A stretch of 64,000 nt of DNA from Actinomadura mexicana (lineage in GTDB: Bacteria > Actinomycetota > Actinomycetes > Streptosporangiales > Streptosporangiaceae). The position numbers and the translations under genes are program-made. The notes under the pieces are model-generated. The model saw only the letters and a program-made list of their open reading frames with translations. It searched no databases and had not been told where the DNA came from. The stretch is from positions 186,001-250,000 of the forward strand of contig NZ_FZNP01000002.1 in the NCBI RefSeq assembly GCF_900188105.1. The letters run 5' to 3'. Shown here one piece after another: positions 34,558 to 42,785 of the stretch (position 1 is its first letter; each line of letters opens with the position of its first letter).

Positions 34558-35273
34558 CCGGCGAGGGTGTGTCCCTGCAGGATGGCGGTGAAGCGTTCGT
34601 CGGCCCGGTCGAGCTGGCCGGTGATGTGCTGCTTGATCCGCTCCTTGAGCGGCGTGTCGGGGCGGTTGACCAGGTCTTTGAGCTCCGGGACCAGCGGCCG
34701 GTACTTGCGGGCCAGCTTGCGGAGCTTGGGGCCGGTGGTGTGGATCAGGCCGACACCGTTGTCGGTGAAGTCGGAGACCTTGATGATGCGGGCGGCCGGG
34801 TGACGTTCCAGGCTGTCGACCACGTGGGCGCGGTACTGGGCGTGGACGTCCCGGCTGCGGTCGTACACAGGGTTGGTCACGGCGCGGACGAGGTCGGCGA
34901 CGCGCGGCCCGAACTCGGCGGACAGGACGCCGAGGGCCGCCTCCGCCGGGTCGGCGTGCCCGTCCCCGGCCAGGTCGGCGGGGTGGTCCTCGACGGAGTC
35001 GTGCATGAGGGCGGCGACGAGGAGGTCCGCGTCGTCCACCTCGTAGTGGCACATCACGCGCAGCGTCACCCGGAGCAGATGGTTGACCACGGGCTCGCGG
35101 ACGCGCCGGTCCTGCCGGTGCAGGTCGCCGGCCAGCGCGAGCGCCGTGCTCAGCCGCCGCCAGTCCGGCTCACCGAACCGCAGGATCTCGCGGGCGAACC
35201 GGTCGCGGAGTCCGGCCTCACCGTACACCTCGGTGATCGTGTGGAGCGGAAGAGTCTGCAGATAGCCGGGCAC
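34545..35273 (-). CDS. HD-domain protein similar to RelA/SpoT hydrolase domains
   Basis: 242 residues from a GTG at 35273 preceded by GAGGGGAG; the frame upstream to 35357 lacks a better start. The HD motif is in LLVAALMHDSVEDH, matching the HDxxED centre of SpoT-type hydrolases. An upstream His (VNHLLRV) and a downstream Asp (KVSDFTDNG) complete the metal site. There is no synthetase, TGS or ACT domain, so it resembles a stand-alone (p)ppGpp or nucleotide hydrolase (MESH1-like). Substrate is inferred from the fold only. Confidence 0.82.
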   Translation of the reverse strand: MPGYLQTLPLHTITEVYGEAGLRDRFAREILRFGEPDWRRLSTALALAGDLHRQDRRVREPVVNHLLRVTLRVMCHYEVDDADLLVAALMHDSVEDHPADLAGDGHADPAEAALGVLSAEFGPRVADLVRAVTNPVYDRSRDVHAQYRAHVVDSLERHPAARIIKVSDFTDNGVGLIHTTGPKLRKLARKYRPLVPELKDLVNRPDTPLKERIKQHITGQLDRADERFTAILQGHTLAGQVT

Positions 35274-35469
35274 CGTGCTCCCCTCGCGCGGAAGGCGGGC
35301 CCGTCCGCGGGCCGGAGGGGCGTTCCCGCGTACCGGTCCGACGCCGTCCGCGATCATCCGGTTCCGTGCCGTCGCGCGTTCCCGCTGATCGCGGACGGCC
35401 CCGCCGGGCGGTCGAAAGAATTTTCGAGTCGAGCGATGAGTTCTCCGTGCGGCTCCGGTCTACCCCGGC

Positions 35470-36996
35470 ATGACGACGACGCAAGAGCACGCAGGCGGCG
35501 GATCGCCGGAGACGGCGGCCCGGGGAGCCGGGGCCGGCCGCTCGAAGACACCCGCCGTGATCCGGCTGCTGGTGCTGGCCACCTTCGTGGTGATCCTGAA
35601 CGAGACGATCATGATCAACGCGATCCCGCGGCTGATGGCGGACATGAACGTCACCGAGCAGGCGGCGCAGTGGCTTTCGACCGCGTTCATGCTGACCATG
35701 GCCGCGGTGATCCCGGTGACGGGGTGGTTCCTGCAGCGGGTCACCACCCGCCGCGCCTACGCCACCGCGATGGGCGTCTTCCTCGCCGGGACGGCGCTGG
35801 CCTCGGTCGCGCCGGTGTTCGAGGTGCTGCTGCTCGCGCGGATCGTCCAGGCGACCGGCACCGCGGTGATGATGCCGCTGCTGATGACGACGCTGATGAC
35901 CGTCGTGCCGCAGGAGGACCGCGGCCGCGTGATGGGCAACGTGACCATGGCGATCTCGGTCGCGCCGGCGATGGGCCCGGCGGTCTCGGGCCTGATCCTG
36001 CAGCTCGGTTCGTGGCGGCTGTTGTTCGCGGCGGTGCTGCCGATCGCGGCGCTGATCACCTGGCGCGGCCTCGGACGGCTGGAGAACGTCGGGGAGCCGC
36101 AGGCCGGCACCATCGACTGGTTCAGCGTCGCGGCCGCCGCTCTCGGCTTCGGCTCCCTGGTGTACGGGCTGAGCAGGTTCGGGCAGGGCAGTGCGGTGCT
36201 TCCCGCGGCGATCGTCGCGCTCGGGGCGGTCACGATCGCGGTGTTCGCCCTCCGCCAGCTCCGGTTGCAGCGCCGCGACGTGCCCCTGCTGGACCTGCGC
36301 GTCCTGCGGCACCCCACCTACACCCTCTCGCTGCTGCTGATGGCCCTCGGGTTCATGGCGATGATGGGGTCGATGATCCTGCTGCCGATCTACCTGCAGA
36401 ACCTGCGCGGCCTCACGCCGCTGGAGACGGGCCTGCTGATGATGCCCGGCGGGCTGGCGATGGGGCTGCTCGGCCCGGTCGTGGGACGGCTCTTCGACCG
36501 CTTCGGCGGGCGGATGCTGATCATTCCCGGGGCGGCGGGCATCGTGCTCGCCCTGGCCGGCTTCACCCAGATCTCGGCGACGATGCCGTACTGGCAGGTG
36601 CTCGGCCTGCACTCGCTGCTCATGGTGTCGCTGGCGGCGGCGTTCACCCCCGTGTTCACCCTCGGCCTCGGGGCGCTCCCGGCCCCGCTCTACTCGCACG
36701 GGAGCTCGATGCTGGGCACCCTCCAGCAGGTCTCCGCGGCCTTCGGCACGGCACTGGTGGTGACCGTGATGACCGGGCGCGCCGAGAGCCGGATGGCCGA
36801 CGGGGTCGCCGCCACGCTCGCCCAGCTCGACGGGATGCGGCTGGCGTTCGTCATCAGCGCCGCGCTGTCCCTGGCGATGGTCGGGGTCGCGTTCCTGCTG
36901 CCCCGGCGCGTGAAGGCCGCCACCGAGCCCGAGCCGCCGCTGACCGCCGGGCAGCCGGAAGCCGCCGACCGGCTCCTGGAGCCCGCCCCCTACTGA
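35470..36996 (+). CDS. MFS drug efflux transporter, DHA2 (EmrB/QacA) family
   Basis: 508 residues with 14 predicted membrane helices. Family motifs include LDET-like LNETIMINAIPRL in helix 1, WLSTAFMLTMA in helix 2, and motif A/C regions (GRVMGNVTMAISVAPAMGP). It probably exports hydrophobic compounds by proton antiport. It stands between the divergent HD gene and the convergent helicase gene, with a hairpin at its 3' end; no dedicated regulator is adjacent. Confidence 0.93.
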   Translation: MTTTQEHAGGGSPETAARGAGAGRSKTPAVIRLLVLATFVVILNETIMINAIPRLMADMNVTEQAAQWLSTAFMLTMAAVIPVTGWFLQRVTTRRAYATAMGVFLAGTALASVAPVFEVLLLARIVQATGTAVMMPLLMTTLMTVVPQEDRGRVMGNVTMAISVAPAMGPAVSGLILQLGSWRLLFAAVLPIAALITWRGLGRLENVGEPQAGTIDWFSVAAAALGFGSLVYGLSRFGQGSAVLPAAIVALGAVTIAVFALRQLRLQRRDVPLLDLRVLRHPTYTLSLLLMALGFMAMMGSMILLPIYLQNLRGLTPLETGLLMMPGGLAMGLLGPVVGRLFDRFGGRMLIIPGAAGIVLALAGFTQISATMPYWQVLGLHSLLMVSLAAAFTPVFTLGLGALPAPLYSHGSSMLGTLQQVSAAFGTALVVTVMTGRAESRMADGVAATLAQLDGMRLAFVISAALSLAMVGVAFLLPRRVKAATEPEPPLTAGQPEAADRLLEPAPY

Positions 36997-37011
36997 ACGT
37001 GCCCTCGCAGG

Positions 37012-37049
37012 ACGGGCCGGTGGCGAGCTTCGCGCTCGCCCCGGCCCGT
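37012..37049. terminator. Hairpin between convergent MFS and helicase genes
   Basis: ACGGGCCGG-T-GGCGAGC, loop TTCGC, GCTCGCC-CCGGCCCGT: a 16-bp stem with one bulged T. Likely terminator for both converging genes. Confidence 0.7.
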
Positions 37050-37081
37050 TCGGTGCGGGGACGATGCCGGGCGGCCTGGGC

Positions 37082-39118
37082 TCAGCCGGTGAGGATCGCC
37101 GGAAGGGGCCGCGCATGGACGATGTCGAGCCGCGACACCGCCCGGGTGAGCGCCACGTACAGCCGGTTGGCCCCGCGCGCCTCCGCGGCGACGATCCCGC
37201 CGGGCTCCGCGACGATCACATGGTCGTACTCCAGCCCCTTCGCGACGGTCGCGGGGACCAGCGACACCCGGGCCGGGCCGCCCGGTTCCCCGGTCTCGAA
37301 CCCGGCCGCGCGCAGCGCCGCCCCCAGCGGCCCGATCGCGTCGTCAGCGGCGATCACACCGACCGCGCCGTCCCGCGCGAGCGCGTCCCGGACGGCGGCG
37401 ACCACCTCCTCCGCGAGGACGTCCGCCTCCCGGAACCGGACCTCGCCGTCGCCGCGCGTGGAGCGTCCGGGCGGCACGTCCACGTCCAGCGCGGTGAGGA
37501 CGCGGGCGGCCAGCGCGAGGACGGCGCCCGGCACCCGGAACCCTTCCGTCAGCGGGACGATCCGCGCCTTCGGCACGCCCAGGTGCGCGAGCTGCTCCGC
37601 CCAGTCGCGCGCGGCCCACGGAGCGGTGCCCTGCGCGAGATCGCCGAGGACGGTCAGGGACCCGCGTCCGGCCCGCCGGGCGATCACCCGGCACTCCATC
37701 GGCGACAGGTCCTGCGCCTCGTCGACGATGACGTGCCCGGCGCCGCGACCGGGCTCGACGAGGCCCGCGGCCTCGTCCACGAGCACCGCGTCCGCCGCCG
37801 ACCAGCGCGCCGCCCCGGCCGAACGGCGACGGTCCCAGCTGATCGCCGCCTGCTCCGCCGCGGTCAGGACGCCGTCCGCCGCCCGGGCGAGCACCTGCCG
37901 GTCCCCGAGCAGCGCCGCGACGAGCTCCTCGGGCTTGACGGCCGGCCAGACCCGGCCGAGGAAGGCGCCGACGGCGGCGCTCCGGCCCACCTTCCGCTGC
38001 CACGCCTCGTTCACCGGACGTCCGCGCCGCTCCGCCTGCCGCTGCAGGAGCGCGACGACGCGGGCGCGCACCCGCTCGCGTCCCGTCCCGTACGGGACCT
38101 GCTCGCCGCGGACGCCGGCGACGATCGTGCTCAGTTCCTCGGCCGGGATCCGCCAGCGGTAGGCGCCGTCCGGTACGACGAGCGCGTCCTCGGGCGCGGT
38201 CACCCCGGCGCCCAGCGCCCGGTGGAGCACCTCCGCCATCCGGGCGTCGTGCTTGACGAGCGCCGCGGCCTCCGTGTCATCGGCTCGGACGCGCGTACGC
38301 CCGAGAAGGCCGAGCAGGGTGGTCTGCTCCACATCAGCCTCCCCGAGGGCCGGGAGCACGGCGGCGATGTAGCGCAGGAACGCCGGATTGGGCCCGATGA
38401 TGAGCACACCGCTCCGCTCCAGCCGCTTGCGGTGGTGGTAGAGGAGGAACGCGGCACGGTGCAGGCCGACGGCGGTCTTGCCCGTACCCGGCGCGCCCTG
38501 GACGCAGATCGACTCGTCCAGGCCCGCCCGGACGAGCTCGTCCTGCTCCGGCTGGATCGTCGCCACGATGTCGCGCATCGGCCCCTGCCTGGGACGGGTG
38601 ACCTCGGCGTCCAGGATGTCGCTGGTCCGCGAGTCCTCGCCGGGGTCGAACCGCTCGTCCTCGAATCCGGTGAGGACGGCGGGGGCGGCGAGGTCCCAGC
38701 CGAACCTGCGGCGCAGAGCGACGCCGTGCGGTTCCCCAGGGCTCGCCCGGTAGAACGCCCTGGCCACCGGCGCCCGCCAGTCGAGTACGAGCGGTGGGCT
38801 CTCCGGACCGCCCGGAATGTGCCGCCGCCCGATGTAGTACCGGCGGCCGGACCGGCCCGCGTCACCGGCGCACGCGTCCTCATCAGCGGCGTCCGCACCG
38901 AGGTCGAGCCGCCCGAAGAAGGGCGGCCCGTCCGGCTCGTTCGCGAGCCGTTGGAGGTTGCTCTTCAGCAACCGGCCCAGCGATTCGAGCGCGTACCGAT
39001 CCGCTCCCGCCCCTTCACCGATCTCCACCTGGTGGCGGGCGTCCGCCACCATGCGCCTCAGCCCGTCGCGCGCGGCGGCCGCGTACGCACGCTCCGCCTC
39101 CAGTTCGCCGTCAGTCAC
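37082..39118 (-). CDS. UvrD-like helicase of the HelD/HelR family (RNA polymerase clearing factor)
   Basis: 678 residues from a GTG at 39118 with GGAAGGA upstream; a GTG at 39142 directly abuts the operator. A helical N-terminal arm (ELEAERAYAAAARDGLRRM) is followed by a split superfamily 1 helicase: Walker A GAPGTGKTA near residue 210, VIVDEAQDLSPME near 463, and C-terminal KGLEYDHVIV and NRLYVALTRA. Such proteins push into RNA polymerase and release it from DNA; HelR of Streptomyces confers rifamycin tolerance. It is divergent from a TetR gene and shares a palindromic control region, suggesting ligand-dependent induction. Confidence 0.85.
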   Translation of the reverse strand: MTDGELEAERAYAAAARDGLRRMVADARHQVEIGEGAGADRYALESLGRLLKSNLQRLANEPDGPPFFGRLDLGADAADEDACAGDAGRSGRRYYIGRRHIPGGPESPPLVLDWRAPVARAFYRASPGEPHGVALRRRFGWDLAAPAVLTGFEDERFDPGEDSRTSDILDAEVTRPRQGPMRDIVATIQPEQDELVRAGLDESICVQGAPGTGKTAVGLHRAAFLLYHHRKRLERSGVLIIGPNPAFLRYIAAVLPALGEADVEQTTLLGLLGRTRVRADDTEAAALVKHDARMAEVLHRALGAGVTAPEDALVVPDGAYRWRIPAEELSTIVAGVRGEQVPYGTGRERVRARVVALLQRQAERRGRPVNEAWQRKVGRSAAVGAFLGRVWPAVKPEELVAALLGDRQVLARAADGVLTAAEQAAISWDRRRSAGAARWSAADAVLVDEAAGLVEPGRGAGHVIVDEAQDLSPMECRVIARRAGRGSLTVLGDLAQGTAPWAARDWAEQLAHLGVPKARIVPLTEGFRVPGAVLALAARVLTALDVDVPPGRSTRGDGEVRFREADVLAEEVVAAVRDALARDGAVGVIAADDAIGPLGAALRAAGFETGEPGGPARVSLVPATVAKGLEYDHVIVAEPGGIVAAEARGANRLYVALTRAVSRLDIVHARPLPAILTG

Positions 39119-39144
39119 CCCAGGTCCTTCCTTCGACGACACGA

Positions 39145-39173
39145 TCTTAACTCAGTTAAGATACTGACTGAGT
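39145..39173. promoter_or_regulatory. Palindromic operator between helicase and TetR genes
   Basis: TCTTAACTCAGTTAAGA (39145-39161) is a 17-bp palindrome perfect except for its central base. A second inverted pair, ACTCAGT at 39150 and ACTGAGT at 39167, overlaps it. The block is AT-rich in a very GC-rich setting and lies between the divergent starts, so it probably contains both promoters and the TetR site. Confidence 0.75.
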
Positions 39174-39213
39174 ATAAAAATTAACCCGGGAAACAAACTG
39201 CTATGCTCGCGGA

Positions 39214-39879
39214 ATGACGGGCGAGCCGGGCCTACGCGAACGCAAGCGGATGCGCACTCACCAGGCGATCTCGGACGCGGCGATCGCGCTCTTCCTAAAC
39301 CGCGGCTTCGACCGGGTGTCCGTGGCGGACGTCGCAGCGGCGGCCGAGGTCTCCAAGCCGACGCTGTTCAAGTACTTCGCCACCAAGGAGGACCTGGTCC
39401 TGCACCGGATCACCGACCACCGGGGCGAGTACGCGAAGGTCGTCCGGGGCGCGCCCGGCGATCCGCCGCCGGCGGCGCTGCGCCGCCACTTCACCGACGG
39501 CCTCGCGCGGCACGACGCGGTCACCGGCCTCAACGACCATCCCCAGGTGCTCGGTTACCACCGCATGGTCTTCTCGACGCCGAGCCTGCTGGCACGCCTG
39601 TCCCAGCACGCCGACGCCGAACAGGAGGCCCTGGCCGCCGCTCTCGTCGAGCACCCCGCCGCCTGCGCCGACGACGGCGCCGACGATCTGACCGCCCGGC
39701 TGGCCGCGGCTCAGATCGTCGCGGTGACCCGCGTCCTGGCGCGCGACAACTGGCGGCGGCTCGACGGGGGGTCCAGTGCCGATGCCGCCCATCCCGCCGC
39801 GCTGGCCGCCGCCGACCGTGCGTTCGACCTCCTCGACGCCGCCTGGGCCGCGGCGGTCACCCTTCCTGGGAGGTCGTGA
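39214..39879 (+). CDS. TetR-family transcriptional regulator
   Basis: 221 residues. The N-terminal HTH is canonical (HQAISDAAIALFLNRGF...VSKPTLFKYFATKEDLVLHR). The ligand domain resembles TetR_C regulators common in actinomycetes. The gene is divergent from the HelD/HelR gene over a palindrome, so it very likely represses that gene and itself. The inducing ligand is unknown; an antibiotic is a reasonable guess given the target. Confidence 0.93.
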   Translation: MTGEPGLRERKRMRTHQAISDAAIALFLNRGFDRVSVADVAAAAEVSKPTLFKYFATKEDLVLHRITDHRGEYAKVVRGAPGDPPPAALRRHFTDGLARHDAVTGLNDHPQVLGYHRMVFSTPSLLARLSQHADAEQEALAAALVEHPAACADDGADDLTARLAAAQIVAVTRVLARDNWRRLDGGSSADAAHPAALAAADRAFDLLDAAWAAAVTLPGRS

Positions 39880-39955
39880 CGTAGACGCGATGCCGCGAGG
39901 CGTCGTGCCGGCTACGGCACCGGCGGGGCCGGCCTCACCAGTGCCGTCCGGGGCG

Positions 39956-40930
39956 TCACAGGTGGTGGCGGAGTGTGAGGTCGGCGGGGTACGGGTCCAG
40001 GTAGGTCTGCTGGGTCAGGTAGTCGAGGTCCTCGCCCATGGCGTGGTGGCGCAGGAGAGCGATGGGGACGCTGAGAGGGGCCTGTCCCTGGCGGTAGGTC
40101 TCGATTGCGGCCAGGAGGTCGTGGCGGCGGGTGTCGTCGAGGTGGTCGCTGAGCATCCCGAAGACGTGCTGGAGGGCGTTCATGTGGCGGCCGCGCTTGG
40201 GACGGACGGCGAACGCCGCGCTGAACGCCTGCCGGTAGTCGTTCTCCAGCTCGTCTCGTGGACGGGTCCCCGCCTGCGCGACGATCCGTCCGAGCGCCTG
40301 GTAGGCGGACGGGTCGTGGGCGAGGATCTGCAGCTTGTGGCGGCTGTGGAAGGCGACGAGGTCGCGGGGCCGCCAGTCGGCGCCGACGAGCTCGCGGAGC
40401 CGGGCGTGGGCGAAGATGCGCTCGATGAAGTGCTCGCGCAGGACGGGGTCGCGGAGGCGGCCGTCCTCCTCCGCGGGCAGGTCCGGGAGCGCCTCGCGGA
40501 CGAGTTCGGCGAACACCCCGCGGCCCTGGCGGTCCACGGGCTGGCCGTCGGTGCGCTCGCCGGGCCTGCCGGAGGCGTAGCGCGGCAACCGGAACAGCCC
40601 GCAGGACGGCGAGCGCGACTTGAGCACGTAGCCGTCCAGGTCCTCCAGCTGGGGGACGCGGGTCTCGGCGAGCGCGGTCATCGCGGCGGTGTGGTCGGCG
40701 GACCCGTCATGGGCGACGAGGTGCCCGTCGCTGAGCAGCCGCAGCGTGGGACGCGGCGTCCCGAGGCCGATCTCCATCTCCGGGCAGACCGGGACCCAGT
40801 CGACGTGCGGGTCCAGGACGTCGGTGAGGAACCGGTCGCGGCTGTGGCCGGCGTTGTAGCGGACCGGGGCGCCCAGCAGGCAGCTCGACACCGCCAGCCG
40901 GGGGCGCGGATGCGGGCCGGCGGCGGTCAC
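39956..40930 (-). CDS. DUF523-DUF1722 (YbgA-type) fusion protein
   Basis: 324 residues. The N-terminal DUF523 (about 10-150) has SSCLLGAPVRYNAGH, CPEMEIGLGTPR and the SPSCG motif, with three cysteines. The C-terminal DUF1722 (about 180-310) has FHSRHKLQILAH and the MNALQHVFG segment. DUF1722/YbgA genes often sit beside photolyase genes, as in E. coli ybgA-phrB; a class I photolyase is encoded at 42786. The GTG start overlaps the stop of the sigma factor gene by 4 bp, so it is in the sigma operon. Molecular role unknown. Confidence 0.92.
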   Translation of the reverse strand: MTAAGPHPRPRLAVSSCLLGAPVRYNAGHSRDRFLTDVLDPHVDWVPVCPEMEIGLGTPRPTLRLLSDGHLVAHDGSADHTAAMTALAETRVPQLEDLDGYVLKSRSPSCGLFRLPRYASGRPGERTDGQPVDRQGRGVFAELVREALPDLPAEEDGRLRDPVLREHFIERIFAHARLRELVGADWRPRDLVAFHSRHKLQILAHDPSAYQALGRIVAQAGTRPRDELENDYRQAFSAAFAVRPKRGRHMNALQHVFGMLSDHLDDTRRHDLLAAIETYRQGQAPLSVPIALLRHHAMGEDLDYLTQQTYLDPYPADLTLRHHL

Positions 40931-41439
40931 AGGAGCTCTCTCATCCGGCGCAGGCCGCGGGCCGTGCGCGCCTTGACGGTGCCCAGCGGGACGGAGAGCC
41001 GGTCCGCGATCTCCGTCTGCGTCAGCTGCCCGAAGTGGGCCATCACGATCGCCTGCCGCTGCGGCAGCGGCAGGACGGCGAGGGCGTCCCGGACGTCGCA
41101 GGCGGTCTCCACGGACGGCGAGGCGTCGGGCGTCCGCGCGGCGGGCAGCTCCGCGTGGTCGTCCAGGGGCAGCGTCCTGCGGTAGTGGCGGGCCTCGGCG
41201 CGGAGCTGGTCGATGGCGCGCCTGCGGGCGATGGCGAGGACCCAGGGCTCCAGGGCGCGCGCCGGGTCGAAGCGGCGGCGCGATCGCCAGACCTCCAGAA
41301 AGACCAGCTGGACGACGTCGTCCACGGCGTGCCGGGGCACGAGCCGGACGACGTGGCGGCGGACGAGTGGGCCGAGCACGGTGTAGCACTCGGCCAGCGC
41401 GGTCTCGTCCCCGCGTGCGAGCCGCTCTCCCAGGTTCAT
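40927..41439 (-). CDS. ECF-type RNA polymerase sigma factor (LitS-like position)
   Basis: 170 residues with sigma-70 region 2 (about 20-85, DDVVQLVFLEVWRSRRRF) and region 4 (about 115-165, LPLPQRQAIVMAHFGQLTQTEIADRL...VPLGTVKART). No anti-sigma gene is adjacent. In Streptomyces coelicolor, the ECF factor LitS drives light-induced carotenoid and photolyase genes and sits beside litR. Here it is 114 bp from a LitR-like MerR gene and close to phr and crt genes, which supports the same role. The assignment rests on context. Confidence 0.88.
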   Translation of the reverse strand: MNLGERLARGDETALAECYTVLGPLVRRHVVRLVPRHAVDDVVQLVFLEVWRSRRRFDPARALEPWVLAIARRRAIDQLRAEARHYRRTLPLDDHAELPAARTPDASPSVETACDVRDALAVLPLPQRQAIVMAHFGQLTQTEIADRLSVPLGTVKARTARGLRRMRELL

Positions 41440-41553
41440 GAGCTGGGCATTTCCCAGGAGAATCGTTTCAAAACTTGTTCATAGTTGATTCCGGGGGCGG
41501 TGTCGGTCCCGGCACGGCGATGGGCGATGCGGGCGCGCGGCTTTCGCGGCGTA

Positions 41554-42486
41554 TCAGGGCGCCGCGGGGCCGTCCAAAATCTCGGTGACGGCTTGGGAAA
41601 GGCTTGTCACGAGGCGGACGGCGTCCGGCAGCCGGTCCCGCCTCCAGCCCGGCCCGCCGGCCAGGAGCCGCACCACGGGACGGGTGCCCGGGAGATCGGC
41701 CAGCCAGTCCGGGTCGCCGGTCTCGGCGATCTGCGACCAGACGAAGACGGTGCCCGGCCCCGTGCGCCGGATCGCGGCGGCGAGGGCGGCCGGGGGGACC
41801 CGCGCCCCCAGCAGGCTCGCCGCGGCACCGCCCTCCGCCAGCGCTGCGGCCAGCGCGTACAGGGGCAGGCTGTGCTGCTCCTCCGGGGCGCAGGCGAGCA
41901 GGACCGGCCGGACGTTCACCGGCCGCGCGGGCGGCGGCACCTCCGCCAGCCGGCCGAGCACCACCGTGGACAGCAGGTGCTCCACCTCGACGCAGTCACC
42001 GCCCGCCGCGTGCTTGCGGCCGATGCCGACCATGACCGGGACCATCAGCCCGTCCCAGGCCCGCACGACCCCGTCCCGCGCGATCGCGGTCCGGACGGCG
42101 TCGTTCATCGCGGGGACGTCCAGCGACATCGCCGCGCGCGCCAGGCCGCGCACCTCGGCGGTGTCCGCTCCGGCGGGCGCCTCCGCGACGGGCACGCGGT
42201 TGCCGCCGGCGCCGTGCCCGCGCGGCGGGCGCGGCGCGCCGGGCGGCTCGCGCAGCGCGGCGAGGGCGGCCTCGCCCGGCGGGGCGCCCGCGAGGATCAG
42301 CCGCTGCATCGCTTCGAGCCGCGCCACGTCCGCGGGCGTGTAGCGGCGGTGGCCGCCGGGGCTGCGCCCGCTCGGGCCGATGCCGTACCTGCGGTCCCAC
42401 GTCCGCAGGGTGGCGGCCGCCAAGCCGAGGCGCCGCGCCACCGCGCCCACGCCAAGGCCCGGCCCCTGGTCCGTCTCCCCACGCAT
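41554..42486 (-). CDS. litR: MerR-family regulator with B12-binding-like domain (LitR/CarH-like)
   Basis: 310 residues from the ATG at 42486. The MerR HTH (about 12-75) includes LGLAAATLRTWDRRYGIGP and SPGGHRRYTPADVARLEAM. The C-terminal half is a cobalamin-binding type: a W...EH segment (CVEVEHLLSTVV) and EEQHSLPL at the position of the B12 lower-ligand motif, with His retained. CarH/LitR proteins bind adenosylcobalamin, repress as tetramers in the dark and fall apart in light. Neighbouring ECF sigma, photolyase and crt genes fit. Whether B12 is bound is inferred. Confidence 0.87.
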   Translation of the reverse strand: MRGETDQGPGLGVGAVARRLGLAAATLRTWDRRYGIGPSGRSPGGHRRYTPADVARLEAMQRLILAGAPPGEAALAALREPPGAPRPPRGHGAGGNRVPVAEAPAGADTAEVRGLARAAMSLDVPAMNDAVRTAIARDGVVRAWDGLMVPVMVGIGRKHAAGGDCVEVEHLLSTVVLGRLAEVPPPARPVNVRPVLLACAPEEQHSLPLYALAAALAEGGAAASLLGARVPPAALAAAIRRTGPGTVFVWSQIAETGDPDWLADLPGTRPVVRLLAGGPGWRRDRLPDAVRLVTSLSQAVTEILDGPAAP

Positions 42487-42548
42487 GCGTTTCGGTCTCC
42501 TGTGCTGCTCCGACGGCACAGCGTACGGCGTCCCCGGCCTGCCGACGT

Positions 42549-42632
42549 CACCGGTCGCACGGCTCACCGGTCGTGCGGTCTCACCGGTCGTGCGGTCTCA
42601 CCGGTCGTGCGGTCTCACCGGTCGTGCGGTCT
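42549..42632. repeat. 17-bp direct repeat array upstream of photolyase
   Basis: Four exact tandem copies of CACCGGTCGTGCGGTCT (42565-42632), preceded by one diverged copy at 42549. The unit is not a multiple of three, so it is not coding. It lies in the 299-bp divergent gap between litR and the photolyase gene, where LitR/CarH-type regulators would bind direct repeats. It could equally be a slippage product. Confidence 0.85.
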
Positions 42633-42785
42633 CACGGTCTTCGCCGGAGCCGGTCCCTCCGGTTGCATCCCGGGGAGCGCCGCCGCGCTGCTCCCCCACG
42701 CGGCACGGTGCGCGTTCGCCACCGCGCTGAACGGCGGCATCGCCTACCGCAACCGTTCGCGCCCGCGGCTCCGAAGACTCGGGTG

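Noticed and set aside
34569..38162. 1197-codon plus-strand frame over the HD gene, MFS gene and helicase
   Set aside because: It crosses three well-supported genes in other frames, and has no domain signature of its own.
39907..39922. Weak hairpin GTGCCG-GCTA-CGGCAC after the TetR gene as terminator
   Set aside because: Only six base pairs in high-GC DNA; not distinguishable from chance.
42549..42632. Possible CRISPR array
   Set aside because: Units are directly adjacent with no spacers, and no cas genes are near; it is a simple tandem repeat.
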